Assembly: GCA_051004015.1 (NCBI GenBank)
Contig: JBPCKT010000084.1
Span: 1-64,000 of the forward strand
DNA length: 64,000 nt
Direction of reading: 5' to 3'
From: SXOA01 sp051004015
GTDB lineage: Bacteria > Planctomycetota > Planctomycetia > Pirellulales > Pirellulaceae
The translations under genes and the position numbers were made by a program. Below the pieces are notes generated by a model. That model worked only from the letters and a program-made list of their open reading frames with translations. It was not told the DNA's origin and ran no database searches. The first letter of the stretch is position 1; the number at the start of each line of letters is the position of its first letter. This document shows positions 45,357 through 53,100 of the stretch, piece after piece.

Positions 45357-46031
45357 ATGACGCAGCCTAACGACAAGCCGGCTGACTCCTCCTCAGTGGG
45401 GCAAGTCCCCAAAGCCGTCATCAATCGGCTGAGTCTTTACTTGCGGGAGTTGCAGCGCCTGGTGCGAGACGGGCACGAGACGACCAGCTCCACGCAACTC
45501 GGCAAGCTGCTTGAGTTTACGGACGCCCAGGTTCGCAAAGACCTGGCCTACTTCGGCCAGTTCGGCTATCCCGGCATCGGCTACCGCTGCAGCGAACTCA
45601 TGACCCGTATCAAGGACATTCTGGGAACCAACGAGCGCTGGCCCATCGCCATGGTCGGCCTGGGAAACCTTGGCAGGGCCCTGCTGGGCTACCGCGGCTT
45701 TACCCACCAGGGGTTTGAAATTGCCTGCGCCTTTGACGTCGATGAGGCGAAAGTCAACAAGCAGTTTGAAGGGATCCCCGTCTACCACCTCGATCGCATC
45801 GTCGAGATCGTCCCAGAACTCGGCATTCGCCTGGCCATCATCGCCGTGCCGTCCCCTTCGGCTCAAAAGGTGGCGGATGCCCTGGTTGCGGCCGGGATTG
45901 AAGGGATCCTCAACTTCGCCCCCGTCACCATCGCCGTCCCCAAGCACATCAACCTGGAAGGGGTCGACCTGGCCATTGAGCTCGAGCAACTCTCGTTTGC
46001 TGTCGTCAACAAGCAGGGACGAGGCAACTAG
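45357..46031 (+). CDS. rex: Redox-sensing transcriptional repressor Rex
   Basis: 224 residues. The N-terminal winged helix is recognisable (AVINRLSLYLRELQRLVRDG in part; TSSTQLGKLLEFTDAQVRKD, YFGQFGYPGIGY). The NADH-binding Rossmann part has MVGLGNLGRALLGY and AFDVDEAKVNKQFEGIPV. Rex represses fermentation and respiration genes until NADH rises. No obvious Rex operator (TTGTGAA-type palindrome) was found upstream. Confidence 0.95.
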   Translation: MTQPNDKPADSSSVGQVPKAVINRLSLYLRELQRLVRDGHETTSSTQLGKLLEFTDAQVRKDLAYFGQFGYPGIGYRCSELMTRIKDILGTNERWPIAMVGLGNLGRALLGYRGFTHQGFEIACAFDVDEAKVNKQFEGIPVYHLDRIVEIVPELGIRLAIIAVPSPSAQKVADALVAAGIEGILNFAPVTIAVPKHINLEGVDLAIELEQLSFAVVNKQGRGN

Positions 46032-46174
46032 CCCCGGCGCTCCGTTAAGCCCCGACCGAACCAGCCGCCGGGTTGGCGCGTCCCCCAGGCTGCGTAGAAT
46101 TGACCGAATCTTCGCTAAGGGTGGCACGCCCACGGCTCTGCGTGGGCGTGTTGACTCTTAGCGTTAGAGGCCGC

Positions 46175-46244
46175 TCGGGAATGGTGTAACGGTAACACTA
46201 CGGATTTTGGTTCCGTCATTCTAGGTTCGAATCCTAGTTCCCGA
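46175..46244 (+). tRNA. tRNA-Gln (UUG)
   Basis: A 70-base cloverleaf: acceptor TCGGGAA / TTCCCGA, D-stem GTGT / ACAC, anticodon stem ACGGA / TCCGT with loop TTTTGGT (anticodon TTG), and T-arm CTAGG-TTCGAAT-CCTAG. CCA is not encoded. From the last base of the anticodon 5' stem onward, the gene forms the left attachment core of the integrated element, and a copy of this 3' part reappears at 61153-61196. Confidence 0.95.
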
Positions 46245-46247
46245 ATT
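46204..46247 (+). repeat. attL core (44-bp direct repeat)
   Basis: Starts ATTTTGGTTCCGTCATTCTA, ends TTCCCGAATT. It lies in the tRNA-Gln gene and is identical to 61153-61196. The integrase stop codon (TAG, complement of 46234-46236) lies inside this core. Confidence 0.95.
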
Positions 46248-47562
46248 TGAAGGAAGTCTGTTCGACGCTTAGCCTTGCGGCTTTTTTATCGCGCGTGACA
46301 ACCGGCTCTTTTTTCTCATTGTTGCCAACTTTGTTGCCGCCTGCCGCGGCGTGAGCTTCCCACAGCACGTCGGCGGTTCTTTGGGCATTCCGGCCGACGT
46401 AGTACCGCATCGTCGTCGAAATGTCCTCGTGCCGCATCAGTTCCATCAGGACCTGGGGCATCACCCGAGCCGCCCACCGCTCCCCAAACGACCGGCGCAG
46501 GTCATGTAAGCTGGCGAACTTGCCGGTGGTCTTATTTACCACCACGCCGGCGAGCCTCCCGATTTTCGACACCACGGCCGACACATGCCGCCATTGCAGC
46601 TTGTCCGTCCGCTGGCGACGTATGGCGAGCTTAAACACGGGGCCGGTCCGCTCCTTTTCTGGAGTCTGGAGCAGGAACTCCGCGAACTCGGGGGCCATCG
46701 CTAAATCACGGTCTTGGTCGCCCTTTTCCAAGTCGGCCGGGATCCTCAGAATCGGCCGCCTGCCGGAGAAGTCCACGCAGAGCTTGTCGTCTCGGTCGTC
46801 CCAGTAGAGCTCCAGGGATTCGGAGAGCCGCAAGCCGGAGAGGTACATCCCGCGGAGATAGTATCGCCAGCTTGGAGCTGCCTTGCTGGCCGCTTCGAGC
46901 CGCCTCTCCCGCTTTTTGGTCTCACGCTCGTTCTTGGGGGCCGGCTGATTCTTGCTGTTGCTATCGCCGGCCAGAGCCTTCTCCACACAGGCGAGCATCC
47001 GCTCAAACTCTTCCCCGGTGATCGGCCGGCCCTTCATCTTGGACGCCGCGCTCCGCTTCCCCTGTTTCGTCTTTTTCACTTTCGGGGCCTTGCCGATGAA
47101 CTCCATTTCCTCCGCCCAATTGAGGGCAGCGGTCAAATGGGCCAGCATTCCGTAAATCGTGGTTTCAGCCAACTTCCGCTTGTTCCGCAACTCAGTTTGG
47201 AAGTAGGACAGCTTGGCCGCGGTGATGTCCCGCAGCCGTTCAAGGCTCAGATACTCTTCGAGCGCATCAAAGACGGTGTCGATTTTCTCCGCGGTCCTTG
47301 GCTTGAGGGTGGCGACAACTTCCTCCTCATACCGTTCACGGAACTGCGCCCAGGTCATCCGCGAGGGAGCAGAGTAGCGGCCATTCTCTAAGTCGTCCTC
47401 GTGCTTCCCGGCTTCCTTCTCCGCTGCCGTCCGGTCTCCACTGGCCCGAGAAACCGTGCTGGTTTTCGTCCGCTTCTTTCCGCTCCCAGGGTCGAACCAT
47501 TGGAGCAAGAAGTTCTTGCGGTCCCCGTACTCGACGACGCTGACTTTGATTTTGTCGTCCAT
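46234..47562 (-). CDS. int: Tyrosine-recombinase integrase of the island
   Basis: 442 residues from the ATG at 47562 (AGGGG 7 bases upstream); a GTG five codons earlier is possible. An N-terminal beta-rich part is followed by a SAM-like core-binding domain (about 75-150). The catalytic domain has YLSGLRLSESLEL (Arg I), SLHDLRRSFGE (His353, Arg356), LMRHEDISTTMRYY (His, with Tyr387/388 as nucleophile region). It catalyses integration at tRNA-Gln and, with an excisionase, excision. The gene ends inside the att core, so its last few codons and TAG stop are tRNA sequence that is restored by recombination. Confidence 0.93.
   Translation of the reverse strand: MDDKIKVSVVEYGDRKNFLLQWFDPGSGKKRTKTSTVSRASGDRTAAEKEAGKHEDDLENGRYSAPSRMTWAQFRERYEEEVVATLKPRTAEKIDTVFDALEEYLSLERLRDITAAKLSYFQTELRNKRKLAETTIYGMLAHLTAALNWAEEMEFIGKAPKVKKTKQGKRSAASKMKGRPITGEEFERMLACVEKALAGDSNSKNQPAPKNERETKKRERRLEAASKAAPSWRYYLRGMYLSGLRLSESLELYWDDRDDKLCVDFSGRRPILRIPADLEKGDQDRDLAMAPEFAEFLLQTPEKERTGPVFKLAIRRQRTDKLQWRHVSAVVSKIGRLAGVVVNKTTGKFASLHDLRRSFGERWAARVMPQVLMELMRHEDISTTMRYYVGRNAQRTADVLWEAHAAAGGNKVGNNEKKEPVVTRDKKAARLSVEQTSFKFGN
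46319..46338. repeat. Candidate integrase arm site, left end
   Basis: Two direct TTGTTGCC octamers spaced 12 bases start to start (TTGTTGCCAACTTTGTTGCC), 72 bases inside attL and within the int coding sequence. The same arrangement with two base changes is at 61027-61046 near attR. Confidence 0.6.
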
Positions 47563-47620
47563 CGTCCATCCCCTCACACGCTCAAATTTTAGTTACTAGC
47601 AACTTGTTCACCAACGGCCC

Positions 47621-47845
47621 CTACCGAGTCGGCCGCCACCTACCTGGATGTCCAGCCGCTTCCCATTCCTGCAACAATTGCTCCCCACGTTCCGCCAGGG
47701 CCGCTATCTCAGGCTCGATGCCGCCCACCAGGGCCGCGGGGACCGGTTCACAGTCGAGCATCCGGACGGCCTGGACAGCGGCCAAGCTTCCGGGCTCCGC
47801 GGCGGGGCGAATCGGGCGGGGCTTGTGTTTGGTTTCGATGAACAT
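47621..47845 (-). CDS. Small hypothetical protein upstream of int
   Basis: 74 residues (starts MFIETKHKPRPIRPA). No recognised domain; a helical middle (EIAALAERGEQLLQEWE). It is on the int strand, about 60 bp upstream, with codon phase consistent with a gene. Many island genes in planctomycetes have such short ORFs. It may equally be non-coding. Confidence 0.4.
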   Translation of the reverse strand: MFIETKHKPRPIRPAAEPGSLAAVQAVRMLDCEPVPAALVGGIEPEIAALAERGEQLLQEWEAAGHPGRWRPTR

Positions 47846-48061
47846 GGCCGATCCTCCCTTGGGCGTGAGTTGCGATTCCAGGCGGTGATAACCACGACTC
47901 CGCGCCGGTCAACCAACATTCTGGAAAGATTTCCAAAGATTCCCGCCGGGCAGATTCCCAGGCGGGGAGGGACGATTTGGCCAGGGCTCAGGCGGTCAGT
48001 TCTGCAGCCTTCATGCCCCTCTTGGCCCGCTGGCTGTTCAGCTTGGCTTCGAGTTTGAGGC
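47846..48061 (+). promoter_or_regulatory. Probable CRISPR leader side (orientation inferred)
   Basis: The 216 bp flanking the first, perfect repeat. The repeat at the other end of the array (49355) is the only mutated one, and array ends far from the leader usually decay. This makes the present side the likelier leader, with transcription on the plus strand toward cas2. No promoter hexamer is clear. Confidence 0.35.
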
Positions 48062-49390
48062 GTGTCGGCTGGTCGGCGTTGCGGAAGCTTTGGTCACGGC
48101 CCGGTCTACCTCGATCTGGAACCCGGCGACGACGCGTGTCGGCTGGTCGGCGTTGCGGAAGCTTTGGTCACATCCGCCTGCTGCAGGGCGCGGAGCTCGA
48201 CGGCCAGGTGTCGGCTGGTCGGCGTTGCGGAAGCTTTGGTCACGTGAGAAGGCGAAAGCTTGGTGGAAGGCCCGCTCGGTGTCGGCTGGTCGGCGTTGCG
48301 GAAGCTTTGGTCACGGCGAGTTACGAGACGAGCGTTCGCTGCGGTTTACGGGTGTCGGCTGGTCGGCGTTGCGGAAGCTTTGGTCACGATTGGGGCACTT
48401 CAGCCGCAACTATCTCCTATGTGTGTCGGCTGGTCGGCGTTGCGGAAGCTTTGGTCACCTGCTTTCACGGCAGGCCAAATCAAGCGGCTCATTACGTGTC
48501 GGCTGGTCGGCGTTGCGGAAGCTTTGGTCACGCCCGCCCCCGGCAGGGCTAGGACGCCACACTCGGGTGTCGGCTGGTCGGCGTTGCGGAAGCTTTGGTC
48601 ACCAGCACGCTGCTGGGCGGGGTCATCAACATCAGCGAGTGTCGGCTGGTCGGCGTTGCGGAAGCTTTGGTCACGTCGGCGAGGACGGCATTCAGCCGCA
48701 CATCGCTTAGTGTCGGCTGGTCGGCGTTGCGGAAGCTTTGGTCACTCGTAGTGGATGGAGTCGCCACTCACCCCTCCTTGGTGTCGGCTGGTCGGCGTTG
48801 CGGAAGCTTTGGTCACAACACGCCGTTCATTGTATTGGGCGGGACGCTATTGGTGTCGGCTGGTCGGCGTTGCGGAAGCTTTGGTCACGCGTCCACGCCA
48901 GCAAAGTGCGGCTCATTTCCCCTGTGTCGGCTGGTCGGCGTTGCGGAAGCTTTGGTCACGCGACGCGATAGTGCCGCTCGTCATGGTTGCCGATGGTGTC
49001 GGCTGGTCGGCGTTGCGGAAGCTTTGGTCACCACTGGCAACATCTTCCTCGCAGGCATTTGGGTGGTGTCGGCTGGTCGGCGTTGCGGAAGCTTTGGTCA
49101 CTGCTTTCACGGCAGGCCAAATCAAGCGGCTAATTAGTGTCGGCTGGTCGGCGTTGCGGAAGCTTTGGTCACCGTCGCTAAGCAACGAGAGCGCTATTAG
49201 GCGTTTCGCGTGTCGGCTGGTCGGCGTTGCGGAAGCTTTGGTCACGTGGTGACGACTGAGAATGCGCCCGATGTTAGTATGCGTGTCGGCTGGTCGGCGT
49301 TGCGGAAGCTTTGGTCACCTGTCTGTGCGAGCAGTTCCTTGACGTGGGCCAACAGTGGCGGCTGGTCGGCGTTGCGGAAGCTTTGGTCAC
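48062..49390 (+). CRISPR. Type V-B CRISPR array, 19 repeats and 18 spacers
   Basis: The repeats are 36 bp (plus strand begins GTGTCGGCTGGTCGG, ends GGAAGCTTTGGTCAC). Eighteen are identical and the last, at 49355, has T to G at position 4. Spacers are 34-38 bp, mostly 35-37. Repeats start at 48062, 48136, 48208, 48279, 48352, 48423, 48496, 48567, 48639, 48710, 48781, 48853, 48924, 48996, 49066, 49137, 49210, 49283 and 49355. Spacer 6 (48459-48495) and spacer 15 (49102-49136) are near duplicates. The array is next to cas2 and cas12b inside the island, so it is very likely served by them. The long open frames across it on the plus strand are artefacts. Confidence 0.98.
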
Positions 49391-49604
49391 CGCCCTCCTC
49401 CCAAACCCGTCCCGGCTCTGCACTTGCAAAGCACTTTCCGAGCGTTCGGGAAAAATCGCGGTTTCGCATGGCTCAAATCTCCGATTCCCTCACCTTAACT
49501 CTTTGGCTCCCAACGCTTCCGAGCATCCCCGGCACCCCCCAGCGGCACCGTCACGCTCGCGGCTGTTTCTCGGCGTTCATTGCACCCGCCAACCATTCGC
49601 CCGC

Positions 49605-49895
49605 TCACACCACCACCATCCCCTGCATCGCCCCCTTCAGCGGCTGGCCCAGCACGCAGGCGGCGGCCCGGGCGGCGTCTTCGTTTTCTCCCAGGTCCAG
49701 GATCAGCACCTGGTCGGCGGCCAGGTTGAGCACGTCTTCCAGCTCGCTTTGCAGGCGGACGCGGTCAATGGGCCGCAGCACGGCGAAGAAGATGGAATAC
49801 TGCCAGTGCTCTCCATAACCCTTGCAGATTTTGAACACCTTCCGGAGCCGTTTATCATCGCAAACGTCGTAGCAAATGAGGAAGCAGCGGCGCAT
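49605..49895 (-). CDS. cas2: CRISPR-associated endonuclease Cas2
   Basis: 96 residues from the ATG at 49895 (MRRCFLICYDVCDDKRLRKV). The ferredoxin-like beta1 with the conserved Asp (YDV) and GEHWQYSIFFAVL match Cas2. It works with Cas1 in spacer capture. The frame is open 36 codons upstream, but the chosen Met is the family start, and the upstream part is the anti-repeat region. It lies about 215 bp from the array. Confidence 0.95.
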   Translation of the reverse strand: MRRCFLICYDVCDDKRLRKVFKICKGYGEHWQYSIFFAVLRPIDRVRLQSELEDVLNLAADQVLILDLGENEDAARAAACVLGQPLKGAMQGMVVV

Positions 49896-49983
49896 GGGGC
49901 ACCTCGGCCGCGGGAAGGGCCACCCCGGCCCGCCGGCAAACAGGTCCACCTCCTTGGAAATGAACCGGGGCCGCATCCACCGC

Positions 49984-50065
49984 CCGCCCCGCCGACCAGC
50001 CACGCCAAAAACTTGGCAACCAAATTGTCAAAGAGCCTCAAAGCACTTCGGCAACATCGATCAGC
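49984..50065. ncRNA. Anti-repeat region, candidate tracrRNA locus
   Basis: Two segments match the CRISPR repeat between cas2 and cas12b. Segment one, 50038-50065, contains TCAAAGC, a 2-base bulge, then TTCGGCAACATCGATCAGC. As plus-strand RNA it would pair with the repeat from GCTGG to GCTTTGG with only two mismatches plus three G-U pairs. Segment two, 49984-50003, has 12 exact bases (CGCCGACCAGCC) of the repeat complement and 18 of 20 with one gap. They are spaced 34 bases apart in the same orientation. V-B effectors need a tracrRNA, and V-B loci encode it near cas12b. The strand and ends of the RNA are not resolved: G-U pairing favours plus, while a TATAGT box at about 50104-50099 favours minus. 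Confidence 0.65.
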
Positions 50066-50110
50066 TCCGCGAGACAACGCCTCGTTGAAGAGGAAGACAC
50101 TATAACGCGG

Positions 50111-50135
50111 AAAAAGCCTTCCCTATAGGAGGCTT
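50111..50135 (-). terminator. Rho-independent terminator after cas12b
   Basis: On the minus strand the 8-bp stem AAGCCTCC / GGGAAGGCTT with a 6-base loop runs into TTTTT (complement of 50111-50115), about 57 bases after the cas12b stop. It separates cas12b from the tracrRNA region and cas2. Confidence 0.65.
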
Positions 50136-50192
50136 GATTAAACTAAGCGGTGGCAGAGCGAAAAGCAACAAGGCAACACAAAAAGTTCGCGT

Positions 50193-53100
50193 TCATGCTT
50201 TGTCCCTGTCCATAGCGGACTTGAGTTGAGATCGCAGAATTTCAATAACCCGCCACTCCACCCCACTCCAATAGGCAGCGTGAACCTTCCAGGCTCCTGC
50301 CGATAAATCTAAAGCTGAAGCATCGCGCCACAAGTTCACATATTCCGATGTCGCCTTTTTGCGAACTTTCCCGCGTTTAGGCTTAGTTTGACCTTCGTTG
50401 TTTTCTGGCAACTCTGGTGAACCACCTGCGATGTAGCCACTCTCGCTCCTTCCTAGAATCCAATGGCCAAGGGCAAGAGAACCGGCGCATTTTTCCGGGG
50501 ATGCGATTCGCAAGTTCTCCACATTGAGCACGGCTGGCACGTACCACCATGCTCCTGGCCAATCGGGGTCGATAATTGCTTTTAGCCCAATGTTTGCCGC
50601 TGCATTGAGATCGGCTTGAATTCCCTTTGCGGCGGATGATGCGCTGATCGCCGATACGAACAAATCGCCACCCTTCTTATGAGTTAGCCTGATCGTTGGA
50701 GGGACATTCTTCGTAATCTCGGACGAAAGAAGGGTGGCCAATTCAGCCAGAAATCGGTCGCGGGCAGTTCCTTGTTCCTGTCGTACCTTTTCAATCGCCG
50801 TTGTAAACCGAGTTCGACGAGAACCCGCCATTCCTTCCCGTAATTCTTCCTGGAGTTTCGTCGTCAAAAAATCGCTGCATCGGAAGCCCGGAGCCCCCGT
50901 TCGCGAATCCTGAAAAGACGTGTATTCAGGTCCGACTTCCTGAAAATACAATCCGTTTAGCTCGCATCCCTCCATGAGGAACTTGCGAACGTTTCGCGCC
51001 GCCCAGTTCATAAGCTGACGATTTTCACGTCTGGGCCGCTTATCTTCGGGTCGGTAATTCTCCAAGTCTTCTACGATGACGGCGTGGCAAGGGGCGAATC
51101 GTTCGTCCTTGATTCTCTCTTTTGGTCGCTTTGTTCCACCTTCCCAATGCAAGCGATTTTCACTTCCAATACCCAAGGCCCCTTCAACAATTCGGCTCGC
51201 GAGCTGCTTGACCCGATTTTCTCGCAGCCGTTCGCGAGTCACGAGAATTCTGTCGCCAAACTTAAAACCTTTCTCTGCCTCGGTCTCAAGTCGTTTAGTC
51301 CCCGCACGCAGATCATGCGGTTCCGGCTGGGTATGATACGACTTGAGCAGTTTGTAGAGCTTGTCGATGTTGGCAAGGCGTGAATAAGACAGGCCTCCCA
51401 TTCGACGAACGGAACCGAGCCGGTTCTTTTTTCGCGGCAGCACCAGGCGGCGGAGTTGAGCAAGCTGAACTCTCCACTCCGCACTTCTTTGGCCCCAGCG
51501 CTCAACCCACAATTTTTGGAGGTCGGAATTGTCGCGATTCGCCAGTAGCTCCGCTACGCCGATAAGCGAAGCGCGACTGGCTTCCAGCTTCTTCTTTGAT
51601 TCCGACCGTAGTGCATTCTCCGAAATGGCAACCGGCTGCGGCCCACCAAACCGCCGCACGACCCATTCATCCCATAGCTCTTTCGCCCATATGTTCGTGA
51701 AGTCCGTATCCCCTGCCAACTTCTGCCAAATAAGCAAAATGTCCTGGAGATATTTGACGCGGTCTTCCGTTCCGAGTGAGACCGTCTGACCGCCGGATTT
51801 TGGCTTGTCTTTAGCTGTCAATGCATACGCAATACGTGCATGGTCACCATGCCGCGCCAATCCCAGGCGCGCGGCGTAAAGCGCCTCAGACAGTACCTTG
51901 TCCACGCGAGGGCGAATCTGCTTAGGCCCGTCCGCCGAAAAAGTCTCGCGAGTGGCAAGTGGTGCTACCCCCAGCCAAGCACGAAGCTCGTTCACTTTGT
52001 TTAGCTCAGCTTCGGAAGCGGTGCGTGGCGAATGTTCTTCCCCCTGAAGCTTGATCAGAAATTGGCGGTCTAATCTGGCCCAGGGTGCTGGATGCGGCGA
52101 TCCATCGGCGAGAAAATCCGGCCCAATTCGCCGATAAACTGTACGGCGTTTCTTTTCGCCGGGGCCGTTATGCTCAGTGTGCAAATACAGGTTGTCCGCG
52201 TTGATACCGCCCGCGACTCGGACGCGGTTGGCGATTTCTGCCGCAAAGTCTGAGGCAGCCATTGACTGCCACACCGCACATGCCGCGGCAAACCGGTGAC
52301 CGAGATCGACGGAGATAATTCGCAGTCCCGGCAAACGCGCCAACCTGAGCCGCGCCCGCCCCTTTCGTCCTTCATTCGCCTCAGCATTGAGGTAGAATCC
52401 GTTGCGTCCTTCTTTATATTGCCAACCTTTGGGAAGGTTTTCCCCGGCGAAATCAAGCCACGGGCCGGCGGGGCGAAGCTTTGCCGAGAACGAGAGAAAC
52501 CATCCAATTTGTTGCCATCGGCGCCTGGTTTTCTCGTCCCAGCGATCCGGCTGATCAATCGAAAGACCGTTCTTGCACAAGTACTTCGCGAATGCGTTTA
52601 GTTTTCGGCGCGGCGCTTGAAGGCGGCCATTCCAGTCCTTTTGGTTGAAGACTTCAGCGACGAGGACAGCGCCATCGGGGGCGTTGGCCTGCGCCCGTCC
52701 CTGCCGGTCTGCCCGAGAAGTTGATGGACCTAATTGCCCAAAATCGGAAAGGTCGAGGTCCTTTCGAAGACGAGTACCCTCCCATTTGATGGTTACGTCG
52801 GAGATTTCTTGTCCTGTCCAAAGGCCAAGGGTTACATCATTCAGCGCAGGAGAGCGTTCCATTTCTGCCCTAATGCGTTGGCGGGCTACGTCAGTCTTGG
52901 CAGATGCCAGCCTCTCTTGGTTTTTCAATTGAGTTTGGAACGCTTTGAGTGCTGAATACTCGATGTTCCAGCGCGAGTTGCCAAAGTCAGCGTAAACAGG
53001 GTGTTCGAGCGGATCCGGGTGTCGATATGCAGGGACTTTGAATCGCTGTTGGTTAGCCGCCGCTTCTCGTGCTGCAACGTAGGCTTTGAGAATCCCAGCA

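Noticed and set aside
47977..49252. Long plus-strand frames with repeats such as SAGRRCGSFGH
   Set aside because: They are translations of the CRISPR repeats. The repeat contains no stop in these frames, so spurious open frames arise.
49420..49525. Weak repeat-like bits (CAAAGCACTTTCCG; CAACGCTTCCGAGC) next to the array
   Set aside because: Short matches broken by insertions; expected by chance in GC-rich DNA. They could be leader or trailer decay but do not support a tracrRNA.
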